Shown piece by piece: positions 16,996-26,204 of a stretch of DNA of 64,000 bases (positions within the stretch are counted from its first letter, which is position 1; every line of letters starts with the position of its first letter). The stretch spans positions 248,001-312,000 of the forward strand of contig NZ_JAPDGS010000002.1 of the NCBI RefSeq assembly GCF_025950525.1, given 5' to 3'. Both the position numbers and the translations under genes were made by a program. The stretch comes from Stagnihabitans lacustris (GTDB lineage: Bacteria; Pseudomonadota; Alphaproteobacteria; Rhodobacterales; Rhodobacteraceae). Below the pieces are notes generated by a model. The model searched no databases, was not told the DNA's origin, and saw only the letters and a list, made by a program, of their open reading frames with translations.

Positions 16996-17689
16996 GGTCT
17001 GCGTGGATGATGCCCTGGGCCTGATCGAGGCCTTGGCGGGGGGGGCTGACCGGGTCGAGCTGTGTTCCGCCCTGGGGCTGGGGGGGCTGACGCCCTCGCC
17101 CGGGTTGATGCGGATGGCGGTGGATTGCGGCGTGCCCTGCTATCCGATCATCCGCCCGCGGTCGGGGGATTTCTGCTTTGGCCCGGACGAGCTGGCGGCG
17201 ATCTGCGATGACATCCGCGCCGCCCGTGATTGCGGGTTGCCCGGCGTGGTGCTGGGGGCCTCGCGGCCCGATTTCAGCCTGGACCTGCTGGCACTGGAGG
17301 AAATGACCGCCGCCGCCGCCGGCATGGACCTGTCGCTTCACCGCTGCATCGACCTGTGTCCCGATGTCGCCGAGGCGGTCGAGGACGCCATCGGCCTTGG
17401 CTTCAGCCGCATCCTGACCTCGGGCGGGGCGCGCACCGCTGCCGAGGGGCTGGAACGCCTGTCGCAGATGATCGAGGTCGCGGCGGGGCGGATTTCCATC
17501 ATGCCGGGCTCGGGTGTTTCGGTTCAGACCTGGCCGCTGCTGGCCGGGCTTGGCGTGACCGAGGTCCATGCGTCTTGCGCCAGCCCCCTGGCCCAGGACC
17601 CGCGGCTGGCCTATTTCGGCTATCAGACCGGCCATGAAAAGCGCACCGACCGGGCGAAAGTGGCGGCGCTGAAGGCGCTGATCGCTTGA
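16982..17689 (+). CDS. cutC: CutC-family protein
   Basis: A 235-residue TIM-barrel protein of the CutC family: LEVCVDDALGLIEALAGGADRVELCSAL at the start, PIIRPRSGDFCF, and the RILTSGGARTAAEG and MPGSGVS segments. I placed the start at TTG 16982, with GGAGAGG 7 nt upstream. The ATG at 16964 lies in that ribosome site. The name comes from copper tolerance in E. coli, but a direct copper role is disputed. Overlap with the ROK kinase gene suggests a sugar-related function. No Cys-rich copper site is visible. Confidence 0.88.
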   Translation: MALLEVCVDDALGLIEALAGGADRVELCSALGLGGLTPSPGLMRMAVDCGVPCYPIIRPRSGDFCFGPDELAAICDDIRAARDCGLPGVVLGASRPDFSLDLLALEEMTAAAAGMDLSLHRCIDLCPDVAEAVEDAIGLGFSRILTSGGARTAAEGLERLSQMIEVAAGRISIMPGSGVSVQTWPLLAGLGVTEVHASCASPLAQDPRLAYFGYQTGHEKRTDRAKVAALKALIA

Positions 17690-17719
17690 CCGACGCAAGG
17701 CGGCGTGGTTCTTCAACCC

Positions 17720-18463
17720 ATGGCGGCGCGCAAACCGAAACCCAAGGCCGATGAGGCCCCACAGCTTGTATTGGACCCGCCCCGGCCGCTGTGGCGCTGG
17801 GCGCTGCGGCTTGTGGGGCGGGCGGTGCTGGGGGTGGCGGCCTTTTACCTTTTCCTGATCGTGCTGTTTTCCTTCGTGCCGCCGCCGCGCAACATCTATC
17901 AGTGGCAAGAGGCCATCCGCCTGGGCGGGATCGAGCGCGACTGGGTCGCCTTCGATCAGATCGCCCCCGAAATGGCCCGGTCGGTCGTCGCCGCCGAGGA
18001 TGCCAATTTCTGCCTGCATTGGGGCTTTGACATCCAGCAAATCCGCGCGGCCATCGCGGACGGCCAAAAACGCGGCGCCAGCACGATTTCCCAACAGGTG
18101 GTCAAGAACGTCTTCCTTTGGCAGGGGCGCAGCTATACCCGCAAGGCGATGGAGGCGATCTTGACCCCGGTGGTCGAACTCGTCTGGTCCAAGCAACGCA
18201 TCCTGGAAGTCTATCTGAACAATGCCGAAATGGCGGAGGGCGTCTTTGGCGTCGGCGCCGCCGCGCGCGAGCTTTTCGACACCGACGCCGCCAGCCTGAC
18301 GCCGAAACAGGCGGCAAGGCTGGCCGCCGTCCTACCCAACCCCAAGGAATACAACGCCGCCGACCCGGGGAAATATGTCCGGGGCCGCGCGGCGCAGATC
18401 ATGTCCGGCGCCGAGACAATTGCCGCGGACGGGCGGGCGGCCTGTTTCGAAACGGTCGATTGA
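17720..18463 (+). CDS. mtgA: monofunctional peptidoglycan glycosyltransferase
   Basis: A 247-residue GT51 enzyme. It has a cytoplasmic N-tail, one membrane helix (about residues 31-52), then the transglycosylase domain. Motifs: EDANFCLHWGFD with the catalytic Glu, GASTISQQVVKN, RKAMEAI, and KQRILEVYLNNAEMAEGVFG. It polymerises lipid II into glycan strands on the periplasmic side. The start at ATG 17720 is preferred over a GTG at 17705. The stop overlaps the next ATG (TGATG), so the downstream membrane protein is translationally coupled. Confidence 0.95.
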   Translation: MAARKPKPKADEAPQLVLDPPRPLWRWALRLVGRAVLGVAAFYLFLIVLFSFVPPPRNIYQWQEAIRLGGIERDWVAFDQIAPEMARSVVAAEDANFCLHWGFDIQQIRAAIADGQKRGASTISQQVVKNVFLWQGRSYTRKAMEAILTPVVELVWSKQRILEVYLNNAEMAEGVFGVGAAARELFDTDAASLTPKQAARLAAVLPNPKEYNAADPGKYVRGRAAQIMSGAETIAADGRAACFETVD

Positions 18464-19497
18464 TGCCGCGCTGGTGGTGGACGTGGCTGATCCGTCTGTG
18501 CATTGGTGCGCTGGGGGCTTCGGTCTTTCTGTTGGTGGCCGTGAGCAGCGTCCTCAGCTATGGCCTTTTCTGGCCGGTCTGGCTCGCCTTGGCCAATCTC
18601 TGGTGGCTCTGGCTGCTTGGCGCCCCTTGGGTCTTTTTGTCCCGTCGCGGGCGGCCTTGGGCGGGCGCGGCCCTAACGCTTGGCGCGCTGGGGGGCCTCT
18701 GGCTCTGGACCTGGGCCGAAGTCGTCGCGGCCCGGCGGCTGGTCCTGCCGCCCCCCGTCGAAGCCGGGATCGCCCCGCTTGATATCCCGCATTCCGTGGG
18801 GATCGAGGTCGCGGAGCGGTGGGAGGGCGAATGTCCGAGCCTTTGCCTGCAGCTTCTGGCCGGGCCGGACGTGGCCTGGCTGCGCGGCCACCAAGATGGC
18901 CTGATCTGGCGCCGCGCGCCGGATGCGGACTGCAAGGCGCTCGACCCCGACCGGGCAGAGGCGCCCTGCATACTTGCGCTGCGTGACGATCGGCGGCTGC
19001 CGGACCTCTGGCTGGAGGAGCATGCTCTTGCGCCCAAGGCGCTTTTTGCCGCGCAACTGGTCCGGGGCAGCATCCGCAGCCTCGATGACCGGAAGGGGCA
19101 CCGCCTTCAGGACCAGTTTTACGCCCATGGCGAGTTCCTCGCCCCCATCCTGAGGCCCGATCAGCCCTGGGGTTTCGCCATCGCCGACCGCCTGGTCTTC
19201 ACCGGGGACGACACGCCCGAAACGCTTCTGTCCCGCGCGGGCATCCGTCTGGGCCCCGAACCCGCCGTGGATGCGAGCCTTGTCCTGTCGCTGCGGGAAA
19301 TCTTCGGCGGGCAGGCCTGGCCCCGGGGCGCATACTGGATGGCTTCTCGCTTCGTCTCACACCAGGAGACCGAGCTTTGGAACATGCGCCATAAGCCGGC
19401 CGATTGGGCCCTTCTGGAATGGCTCGACAGGACGTCGGCGTTTTCTAACCTGGTCGCCGGGATGAAGCGGAGCCATCCGCAACTCTTCGCGCCCTGA
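18463..19497 (+). CDS. membrane protein of unknown function coupled to mtgA
   Basis: A 344-residue protein. Three hydrophobic helices lie in the first ~95 residues (IRLCIGALGASVFLLVAVSS, FWPVWLALANLWWLWLLG, AGAALTLGALGGLWLWTW). The soluble C-terminal region of about 245 residues has four cysteines near the start (CPSLCLQLL, DCKAL, PCILALRDD) and ends in SNLVAGMKRSHPQLF. The large domain would be periplasmic or cytoplasmic depending on topology. No family recognised. The TGATG overlap with mtgA suggests a joint envelope role. Confidence 0.78.
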   Translation: MPRWWWTWLIRLCIGALGASVFLLVAVSSVLSYGLFWPVWLALANLWWLWLLGAPWVFLSRRGRPWAGAALTLGALGGLWLWTWAEVVAARRLVLPPPVEAGIAPLDIPHSVGIEVAERWEGECPSLCLQLLAGPDVAWLRGHQDGLIWRRAPDADCKALDPDRAEAPCILALRDDRRLPDLWLEEHALAPKALFAAQLVRGSIRSLDDRKGHRLQDQFYAHGEFLAPILRPDQPWGFAIADRLVFTGDDTPETLLSRAGIRLGPEPAVDASLVLSLREIFGGQAWPRGAYWMASRFVSHQETELWNMRHKPADWALLEWLDRTSAFSNLVAGMKRSHPQLFAP

Positions 19498-19549
19498 CTT
19501 GCCCCGCGCCCCCCCGGCGGCTATGAACGACTGAAGCCCCGAGGACCCC

Positions 19550-20215
19550 ATGATCCGCCTGTACCATTTCCCGCTCTCGCCCTTTTGCCGCAAGGTCCGT
19601 CTGACGCTCGCCGAAAAGCGGATGGAGGTCGAATTGGTCGAAGAGCGCTATTGGGAGCAGGCGCCGGAATTCCTGCGGCGCAACCCGGCGGGCAAGGTCC
19701 CGGTGCTGAAGATCGACGCGCGGCTGATGTCGGAAAGCCAGGCGATCTGTGAGTATCTGGAAGAGGCCAATCCCGCGCCGCAACTGATGCCCAAAGACCC
19801 CGAGGCCCGCTATGAGGTCCGCCGCATCTGCGCCTGGTTCGACGACAAGTTTCACGAGGAAGTCACCTCGAAGCTTTTGTATGAGCGGGTGCATAAAAAG
19901 GTCATGGGCCTGGGCTATCCCGACAGCAAGAACGTCAAGTTCGGCGCCGGGCGGATCAAGTATCACATCGACTACATGGGCTGGCTGCTGGAGACGCGGC
20001 GGTGGCTGGCCGGCGATGTCATGACCTTGGCCGATTTCGCGGCAGCGGCGCATCTGTCGTCGCTGGATTACATCTCGGATGTCGACTGGAACCGCAATGC
20101 GGCGGTGAAGGACTGGTATGCCAAGATCAAGTCCCGGCCCTCGTTCCGGACTTTGCTGGCCGATCAGATCCCCGGCTTCCCGCAGCCCGCCCATTACGCG
20201 GATCTGGATTTTTAA
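19550..20215 (+). CDS. fzlA: FzlA-type, GST-fold FtsZ-binding protein
   Basis: A 221-residue GST-like protein starting MIRLYHFPLSPFCRKVRLTL, with NPAGKVPVLKIDARLMSESQAICEYLEE and a helical domain with RRWLAGDVMTLADFAAAAHL. It ends FPQPAHYADLDF. The conserved C-terminal tail and the EVTSKLLYERVHKKVMG stretch match alphaproteobacterial FzlA, which binds FtsZ filaments, curves them and couples them to wall synthesis. GAGGA precedes the ATG. An ordinary GST is the alternative, but the conserved tail favours FzlA. Confidence 0.85.
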   Translation: MIRLYHFPLSPFCRKVRLTLAEKRMEVELVEERYWEQAPEFLRRNPAGKVPVLKIDARLMSESQAICEYLEEANPAPQLMPKDPEARYEVRRICAWFDDKFHEEVTSKLLYERVHKKVMGLGYPDSKNVKFGAGRIKYHIDYMGWLLETRRWLAGDVMTLADFAAAAHLSSLDYISDVDWNRNAAVKDWYAKIKSRPSFRTLLADQIPGFPQPAHYADLDF

Positions 20216-20217
20216 GA

Positions 20218-20243
20218 GTGGCGCGCTAAAGCCCACCCTACCC
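20218..20243. repeat. half copy of the TAGGGTGCGCT palindromic repeat
   Basis: Just after the fzlA stop, a GCGCTAAAGC-CACCCTACC stretch matches one arm of the long palindrome at 26205-26265 with small changes. Only one arm is present, so no strong hairpin forms here. Confidence 0.5.
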
Positions 20244-20260
20244 CGCGCCCGTCGGGGGTT

Positions 20261-21082
20261 TCACGCAGCCTCATAGCGCACATAGGCGAAGGCCGACCCA
20301 TCCGGCGCCCAGCAGGGGACGTTGATACTGCCTTGGCCGCCGGTGAACTCCATCAGGCGGCGGCGATTTCCGCCATCGGGGTCGCACAGGCACAGCGCGA
20401 CCGGAAGCATGGCCGGATGACCCAGCGTGCCGGGCGGATAGGCCAGATACAGCAGGTGGCGCCCGTCCGGCGAGGGATGGGGGAACCAGTTCACCTGATC
20501 ATCGGCGAAAAGCTGGCGCTGGTTGCTGCCATCCGCCGCCATGACCCAGATCTGCGCATGGCCACCGCGGTCGCAGTTGTAATAGATCGAGCAACCGTCC
20601 GGTGCATAATCGGGGCCGTCGCAATGGCCCTCTCCCTGGGTCAGGCGGGTTTCCGCACCGCCCTCGACCGGGATCGTATAGACGTCGATGACCCGGCTGC
20701 CCCGGGCCGCGACATAGGCCAGCCGCTGGCCATCGGGCGACCAGCCATGCCACCACGAGGGCGCTTGCGGCGAGACCAGCCGCGCCGGGCCGCCCTCGGC
20801 CGGCATCACGAAGATCTCGGAGCCCATGCCAAGGTGGTTGGAAAACACGATCCAGCGCCCATCCGGCGAGATGCCGTGGTCGTTGTTCAGCTTGGTGTAA
20901 CCGGTCTCGACCTCGACCAGCCGGGGCGCGTCCAGGGGCACGCGGAACAGGTGGCCATCGCCGTTGACCAGCAGGTGATCCCCCGAAGGCGCCCAGTTCG
21001 GCGCCTCGATCACGCCGTCATGGGTCAGGACCAGGCGCGTTTTGCCGGTCGTCAGGTCGTGGATTTCCAGAAAGCTTTGCAT
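20261..21082 (-). CDS. TolB/WD40-like beta-propeller protein
   Basis: A 273-residue protein made of about five to six PD40-type blades, visible as repeated WxPDG/SPDG turns: NWAPSGDHLL, GISPDGRWIVF, GWSPDGQRLAY, DYAPDGCSIYY, HPSPDGRHLLY and CWAPDGSAFAY. It lacks a signal peptide and the N-terminal domain of TolB, so it is probably cytoplasmic. Similar stand-alone propellers occur as sugar-binding or oligogalacturonate-lyase-like proteins; no catalytic residues are evident. It lies downstream of the helicase gene on the same strand. Confidence 0.8.
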   Translation of the reverse strand: MQSFLEIHDLTTGKTRLVLTHDGVIEAPNWAPSGDHLLVNGDGHLFRVPLDAPRLVEVETGYTKLNNDHGISPDGRWIVFSNHLGMGSEIFVMPAEGGPARLVSPQAPSWWHGWSPDGQRLAYVAARGSRVIDVYTIPVEGGAETRLTQGEGHCDGPDYAPDGCSIYYNCDRGGHAQIWVMAADGSNQRQLFADDQVNWFPHPSPDGRHLLYLAYPPGTLGHPAMLPVALCLCDPDGGNRRRLMEFTGGQGSINVPCWAPDGSAFAYVRYEAA

Positions 21083-21131
21083 CGCGGTCCCCCTGCGGCC
21101 TTGATGGCGCGCCGCCCCCCGAAATGCAAGC

Positions 21132-21155
21132 GGCGCGCTCCTTGCGGAGCGCGCC
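21132..21155 (-). terminator. strong hairpin after the DEAD-box helicase gene
   Basis: GGCGCGCTCC (21132-21141) and GGAGCGCGCC (21146-21155) form a perfect 10-bp stem with loop TTGC. It lies 57 nt past the helicase stop and before the propeller gene, both on the minus strand. There is no clear U-tract, so it may be an mRNA 3'-end or processing structure rather than a classical terminator. Confidence 0.45.
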
Positions 21156-21211
21156 TGAGGCGGTTGGTGCGCAGCACCAGAGCCGAGGTATCGGCGCGCG
21201 CGCAGCGCCCT

Positions 21212-23599
21212 TTACGGTTTGCGCTTCGGCGGAACGAAACGCTTGGAGGTGTCAGCCGCATCCGCCCGCGGTTTGGCCGCATAGGGCTTGGCGCCAAAGG
21301 TCTTGCCAGCGGGCTTGAAGCCCTCGGTGCGCGGCTTGAAACCTTCGGGCTTCGGGCCCGACTTGAACCCGGTCGAACGCGGCTTGTCGCCGTCTTCACG
21401 GGGCCGATAGGGGGCGCGAGCCTCGCCATCACGGGGCGCGTGGGTCTTGAAGCCCGTCGCGCGGCCTTCGCCAGCCGGACCGCCATGGCTGCGGAAGCCT
21501 TCCGACTTGGGCTTGAACCCTTCGGTGCGGGGCTTGAAGCCCTCGGTCCGGGCCTTGTAGCCCTCGGAATTGGCCGAACGCGGCTTATACCCTTCGGACC
21601 GCGGCGCACCCTCAGTGCGGGGCTTGTAACCCTCGGACCGCGGCTTGTATTCGCCTTCAGCGCGGGGCTTGTAGCCTTCCGAGCGCGGTTTGTATTCCCC
21701 CTCGGTCCGGGGCGCATAGGCCTTCTTCTCGTAGGGCTTCTTCTCATAGGGCTTGCGCGGGGCGCTGTCGTTCAGCGTCGGCGTGTCATGCGGCGTCCAG
21801 GCGGCGCCTTCGGCCCCTTCCTCGACGATGCGCGAGGGCTTGGGCTTGTAGGCGGGCTTGTCAGCGCGCGGTTCATAGGTCTTGGCGGGACGCTCTTCGC
21901 GCGGCGTATAGGCCGGACGCTCTTTGGCGACGCGTTCGCCGTAAACCGGACGCTCGCCATAGGCTTTTTCCGGACGCGGAGCGCGTGCCGTGCGGGCCGG
22001 GGCCCGGTTTTCCAGGTCGGGTTCGCCCTCGACGCGGGTCATGGTCAGGTCGCGGTCAAGTTCCGTCGTGGCGGCAAAGCGCGAGGCAAAGGCCTCGGCG
22101 ATCTGCACGAAGGTGCGGGTCGTCTGCACGCGGATCGCGCCGATGCCGTCCTTGGCGATGCCACCGGCGTCGCAGATCTTGGGCAACAACCAACGCGCTT
22201 CGGCGCGCTGTTCGTGGCCGGCGTTCAGCTCGAACCAGACCGAGGGGCCGAACTCGCCACGTTCCCGCGGCGGCAGGGCTGCGGGCGGGGGCAGGCTGTC
22301 CGACAGGACTTCCGGAGCGGAACGCCCGGCGCGCCACAGGCGGATGAAGGCCGCGGCCACGCGGTCGGGGCCGAAGTTCTCCAACAGCTTGGCGGCGAAA
22401 TCCGCCTCTTCGCCCACTTCGGCCTTCAGGGCTTCGTGGTCCAACATGCGCTCGTCGTCACGGGCCTGAACCTCGTCAGCGGACGGGGCCTTGTCCCATT
22501 CGGCGACGACCTTGGCGCCTTGCAGCAGGCGTTGGGCCTTTTTGTATTCGGCAGGCGTCACGACCAGGGCCGAGATGCCCTTTTGGCCGGCGCGGCCGGT
22601 GCGGCCCGACCGGTGCAACAGGGTCTCGGACGAGCCCGGCAGGTCGGCATGGATCACCAGTTCCAGACCGGGCAAGTCGATGCCACGGGCGGCGACGTCG
22701 GTGGCGATACAGACACGCGCCCGGCCATCGCGCAGGGCTTGCAGCGCGTGGGTCCGTTCGGTCTGCGACAGTTCGCCCGACAAAGCGACGGCTTGAAAAC
22801 CACGCTCGGTCATGCGGCCGAACAGGTGGTTCACATTGGCGCGGGTCTTGCAGAAGACGATCGAGGTGCGGGCTTCATGGAAGCGCAGCAGGTTGAAGAT
22901 CGCATTTTCGCGGTCACGGTTCTGCACCGAGAAGCCGATATAGGCGATGTCGGCGTGCTGCGAACGTTCCGATTTCACGGCGATGCGCAGGGCGTCTTTT
23001 TGATAGGTGCGGGCCAGGGCCTCGATTTCCCGCGGCACGGTGGCCGAGAACATCAGCGTCCGGCGCTCTTCGGGGCAGGAGGACAGGATCAGCTTCAGAT
23101 CCTCTTCAAAGCCCATGTCCAGCATCTCGTCGGCTTCGTCCAGGACGACAGCGGCGATGCGCTCCAGCTTCAGCGAGCCACGCTCGATATGGTCGCGCAG
23201 ACGGCCGGGGGTGCCGACGACGATATGGGCGCCACGGTCCAGCATCCGCTTTTCCGTGCGGTAATCCATGCCGCCGACGCAGGTTGCGACCTTGGCTTGC
23301 GCCGCGCCATACAGCCATTCGAACTCACGGGCGACTTGCAGCGCCAGTTCGCGGGTCGGCGCAATGATCAGCGCCGAGGGGAAGTCGGCGAACAAGAGCT
23401 CGTTCGCGCCCTGCAGGGTTTCCGGCGCAATGGCCAGGCCGAAGGCCACGGTCTTGCCCGACCCGGTCTGAGCCGAGACCAAAAGGTCGCGGCCTGCAAC
23501 ACCCTCTTCCAGGATGGCCGATTGAACAGGCGTCAGGGACTCATAGCCCTTCGCCGCCAGCGCCTGCGCCAAGGGCGCGGCAATGCTTGCGTTTTCCAT
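21212..23599 (-). CDS. DEAD-box RNA helicase with DbpA-type domain and long repetitive basic tail
   Basis: 795 residues. The helicase core covers about 1-370: Q-motif GYESLTPVQ, Walker A AQTGSGKT (43-50), PTRELA, TPGR, DEAD, SAT, and RSGRTGRAG. A DbpA/CsdA-like RNA-binding domain follows (ARWLLPKICDAGGI to VQIAEAFASRF). From about 520 on, the tail is low-complexity and basic, with many copies of K-P-R-(S/T)-E-G-(Y/F). It is likely a cold-shock or ribosome-assembly helicase of the CsdA type. The start at ATG 23599 gives the usual short N-terminus; the ribosome site is weak (GGGAA), so upstream starts cannot be excluded. Confidence 0.92.
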   Translation of the reverse strand: MENASIAAPLAQALAAKGYESLTPVQSAILEEGVAGRDLLVSAQTGSGKTVAFGLAIAPETLQGANELLFADFPSALIIAPTRELALQVAREFEWLYGAAQAKVATCVGGMDYRTEKRMLDRGAHIVVGTPGRLRDHIERGSLKLERIAAVVLDEADEMLDMGFEEDLKLILSSCPEERRTLMFSATVPREIEALARTYQKDALRIAVKSERSQHADIAYIGFSVQNRDRENAIFNLLRFHEARTSIVFCKTRANVNHLFGRMTERGFQAVALSGELSQTERTHALQALRDGRARVCIATDVAARGIDLPGLELVIHADLPGSSETLLHRSGRTGRAGQKGISALVVTPAEYKKAQRLLQGAKVVAEWDKAPSADEVQARDDERMLDHEALKAEVGEEADFAAKLLENFGPDRVAAAFIRLWRAGRSAPEVLSDSLPPPAALPPRERGEFGPSVWFELNAGHEQRAEARWLLPKICDAGGIAKDGIGAIRVQTTRTFVQIAEAFASRFAATTELDRDLTMTRVEGEPDLENRAPARTARAPRPEKAYGERPVYGERVAKERPAYTPREERPAKTYEPRADKPAYKPKPSRIVEEGAEGAAWTPHDTPTLNDSAPRKPYEKKPYEKKAYAPRTEGEYKPRSEGYKPRAEGEYKPRSEGYKPRTEGAPRSEGYKPRSANSEGYKARTEGFKPRTEGFKPKSEGFRSHGGPAGEGRATGFKTHAPRDGEARAPYRPREDGDKPRSTGFKSGPKPEGFKPRTEGFKPAGKTFGAKPYAAKPRADAADTSKRFVPPKRKP

Positions 23600-23822
23600 A
23601 TTTTTTCCCAAAGGGGGCACTTTGGCCCCATGATGTCCAGCGTTCCGGCCCATCATTCTGCTGCGTGTATCCTCCGACACGCATTAGACCCTTTGGCCGA
23701 AGTCTCGCCCTCTACAGCGGATTTGTGATTCTGTATAGCCCAAAATGCAGATTAAATGCTGCGATGCGGCGACCTTTACCGTTAACAGGTTTGTGCCTAT
23801 CTTGGCGCAAAAGGAGATCATG

Positions 23823-24065
23823 ATGGCAGAGCTTCATCTTGTGTTTGGCGGCGAACTGGTGTCGCCGGAAAAGAATGTCTTCAAGGATGTCAGCGCGCTG
23901 CATCTGGTCGGGATCTTTCCCGATTACGAAAGCGCCTATCTGGCCTGGAAGGCCGAGGCGCAGCGCACCGTGGACAATGCCCATATGCGTTACTTCATCG
24001 CCAACCTGCACCGCCTGCGCGAAGAGGGCAAAAAGGGCTCGGCCACTGAAGCCATGATCGCCTGA
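23823..24065 (+). CDS. DUF4170 family protein
   Basis: An 80-residue soluble protein, MAELHLVFGGELVSPEKN and so on, matching the small DUF4170 family of alphaproteobacteria. AAAGGAG precedes two adjacent ATGs (23820 and 23823). The second has better spacing and gives the family N-terminus. It ends 1 nt before the Kdo transferase start, so it is the first gene of a DUF4170-waaA-lpxK unit. Function is unknown; context points to lipid A/Kdo synthesis. Confidence 0.85.
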   Translation: MAELHLVFGGELVSPEKNVFKDVSALHLVGIFPDYESAYLAWKAEAQRTVDNAHMRYFIANLHRLREEGKKGSATEAMIA

Positions 24066-24066
24066 C

Positions 24067-25257
24067 TTGGGCCTGTCGCTGGGATGGAAGTCGGTCGGGC
24101 TGACGCTGTATAACCTCGGCGCCCGGCCCGAGGGGGTGCAAAACGCCCCACCGCCCCGTCCGGGCGGAAGCGTCGTCTGGTGCCATGCCCCCGGCGAGGC
24201 GCTGGCGCCGATGCTGGAACTGGCGCGCCGCCTGATCGACGAGGACGGCGTGACCGTCCTTGTGACCTGCGACGGCCAGCCCGCGACCGCGGCCTTGGTG
24301 CAGCCCGCCCCGCTGGACTTTCCGCGCGATGTGGCGGCCTTTCTGGACCACTGGCGCCCCGATGTCGCGGTGATGGGCGGCGGAGAGCTGCGGCCCGCCC
24401 TGATCCACGAGGCGGCCGCGCGCAGGATCAAGCTCTTGATGGTCGAGGCGCGCGCGCCCTGGATCGGCCGTCAGGGGTTTTTCCCGGGTCTGGTCAAGGC
24501 CTCGCTGGGGGCCTTTGCCCGGGTGCTTGCGGTCGATGAGGCCGCGGCGCGGGCCCTGCGCAAGGCGGGGGTCGAAGGCGACCGGCTGATGGTGACGGGC
24601 CGGATGGAGGAACCCTCGGCAGCGCTTCCCCATGTCGAACGCGACCGCGCCGCGCTGGCGCAAAGTTTCGCCACGCGGCCGGTTTGGCTGGCCGCCGATA
24701 TCGCCGTCGCCGAAGAGGCCGCCGTGATCACCGCCCACCGCGAGGCCCTCAGGCTGGCGCATCGGCTGCTGTTGATCCTGGTGCCGCGCAATCCGGACCG
24801 CGCCGATGCCCTGGCGCAAGCGATGGAGGCCGAGGGTTGGCGCGTCGCCTGCCGCGCCCATGATCAGGACCCCGACGGCGAAACCGAGGCCTATATCGTG
24901 TCGGATGCCGAATATGGCCTGTGGTATCGCCTGGCGCCGGTGACGTTTCTGGGCGGCAGTCTGGAGGGGGACGGCTGCAGGCGCAACCCGATGGAGACGG
25001 CGGCGATGGGCTCTGCCATCCTGTGCGGGCCGAAACCGGGGGCCTGGGGCACTGCCTTTGGCCGGCTGGCGGCGGCAAGGGCGGCGCGGATGGTCGGGTC
25101 GGGGGCGGATTTGGCGCAGGCGCTGGGGGATCTTCTCTCACCGGACCGCGCGGCACGGCAGGCCCAGGCTGCCTGGGGCATCGCCTCGGAGGGGGCCGAA
25201 GTGACAGAGCGCGTCATGGGCCTGGTCCGCAACGTTCTGGACGGAGAGGCGCTGTGA
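24067..25257 (+). CDS. waaA: 3-deoxy-D-manno-octulosonic acid (Kdo) transferase
   Basis: A 396-residue GT30 enzyme that adds Kdo from CMP-Kdo to lipid IVA at the inner membrane. The acceptor-domain [15 protein letters not shown] keeps the catalytic glutamate after the glycine. The donor domain has [20 protein letters not shown]-like [10 protein letters not shown], and [20 protein letters not shown], where the conserved NPxE motif is present. The start appears to be TTG 24067, directly after the DUF4170 stop. It is a little shorter than the E. coli enzyme (425) because the N-terminal membrane anchor is reduced. It overlaps lpxK by 4 nt. Confidence 0.9.
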   Translation: MGLSLGWKSVGLTLYNLGARPEGVQNAPPPRPGGSVVWCHAPGEALAPMLELARRLIDEDGVTVLVTCDGQPATAALVQPAPLDFPRDVAAFLDHWRPDVAVMGGGELRPALIHEAAARRIKLLMVEARAPWIGRQGFFPGLVKASLGAFARVLAVDEAAARALRKAGVEGDRLMVTGRMEEPSAALPHVERDRAALAQSFATRPVWLAADIAVAEEAAVITAHREALRLAHRLLLILVPRNPDRADALAQAMEAEGWRVACRAHDQDPDGETEAYIVSDAEYGLWYRLAPVTFLGGSLEGDGCRRNPMETAAMGSAILCGPKPGAWGTAFGRLAAARAARMVGSGADLAQALGDLLSPDRAARQAQAAWGIASEGAEVTERVMGLVRNVLDGEAL

Positions 25258-26195
25258 GGGCGCCGGGCTTCTGGCAGGTCGGAGGGTGGCAGGCGGTGGT
25301 GCTGGCGCCTTTGGGCTGGGTCTATGCCCGGTCGACGGCGCGGCGGGTGGCGCGGCAGGGCTGGAAGGCGCCGGTGCCGGTGATCTGCGTGGGCAACCTG
25401 AACGCCGGTGGCGTGGGGAAAACGCCGACCGTGGTGGCCCTGGTCGAGCGGCTTTTGTCCCGGGGGCGCAGGGTTGCCGTGATCTCGCGCGGGTATGGCG
25501 GGTCTTTGACGGGGCCGGTGCGGGTGGGGGGCCACCGCGCGGATCAGGTCGGGGATGAGCCCTTGCTGATTTCGGCCTTCTGTCCGGTCTATGTCGGCGC
25601 CGACCGCGCCGCCACGGCGCAGATGGCGGCCGCAGAGGGCGCCGAGGTCATCGTGATGGATGACGGGTTCCAGAACCCTTTGGTGGTCAAGGATTTCTCG
25701 ATCGTCGTGGTGGATGCGGCGCTGGGTTGGGGCAATGGCCGCTGCATCCCGGCGGGGCCGCTGCGCGAACCTGTGCCGGTGGGGCTGGCCCGTGCCGATC
25801 TGGTGCTGGCGATTGGCGCCGGAGAGGTGGCGACCTCGGTGCCCCTGGTGCGCGGCCGGGTAGAGCCGCTGCCGATGGGGATGCCCTGGACGGGCGCCCG
25901 GGTCATCGCCTTTGCCGGCATCGGCAATCCGGGCAAGTTCTTTGCCACCCTGCGGGCCGAGGGCGCCGATATCCTGCGCGAAGTGGCCTTGGACGATCAC
26001 CAACCCCTGACCGAGGCGCTGATGAAACGGCTGGAGCTGGAGGCCATGGCCCGCGGCGCGCAGCTGGTGACGACCGAAAAGGACGCGGTCCGCCTGCCGC
26101 CCTCGTTTCGCGGGCAGGTCATGACCCTGGTCGTGCGGCTGAAGATCGAGGACTGGGCGCAAATCGACGCAGGGTTCGACCGGCTGGGGCTTTGA
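25254..26195 (+). CDS. lpxK: tetraacyldisaccharide 4'-kinase
   Basis: A 313-residue lipid A kinase. A hydrophobic N-terminal helix ([15 protein letters not shown]) anchors it to the inner membrane. The P-loop follows ([20 protein letters not shown]), then [17 protein letters not shown] and the DDGFQNP motif, all typical of LpxK. It phosphorylates the 4' position of the lipid A disaccharide to give lipid IVA, the substrate of WaaA. It starts at GTG 25254 in a GTGA overlap with waaA, with GGAGAGG upstream. Confidence 0.95.
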   Translation: MRAPGFWQVGGWQAVVLAPLGWVYARSTARRVARQGWKAPVPVICVGNLNAGGVGKTPTVVALVERLLSRGRRVAVISRGYGGSLTGPVRVGGHRADQVGDEPLLISAFCPVYVGADRAATAQMAAAEGAEVIVMDDGFQNPLVVKDFSIVVVDAALGWGNGRCIPAGPLREPVPVGLARADLVLAIGAGEVATSVPLVRGRVEPLPMGMPWTGARVIAFAGIGNPGKFFATLRAEGADILREVALDDHQPLTEALMKRLELEAMARGAQLVTTEKDAVRLPPSFRGQVMTLVVRLKIEDWAQIDAGFDRLGL

Positions 26196-26204
26196 CCTGG
26201 TCCC

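Noticed and set aside
20333-23728. A 1131-residue plus-strand open frame
   Set aside because: It is antisense to the beta-propeller and DEAD-box helicase genes, whose motifs are unmistakable; its composition (Gln/Arg/Gly/His-rich) is that of a shadow frame.
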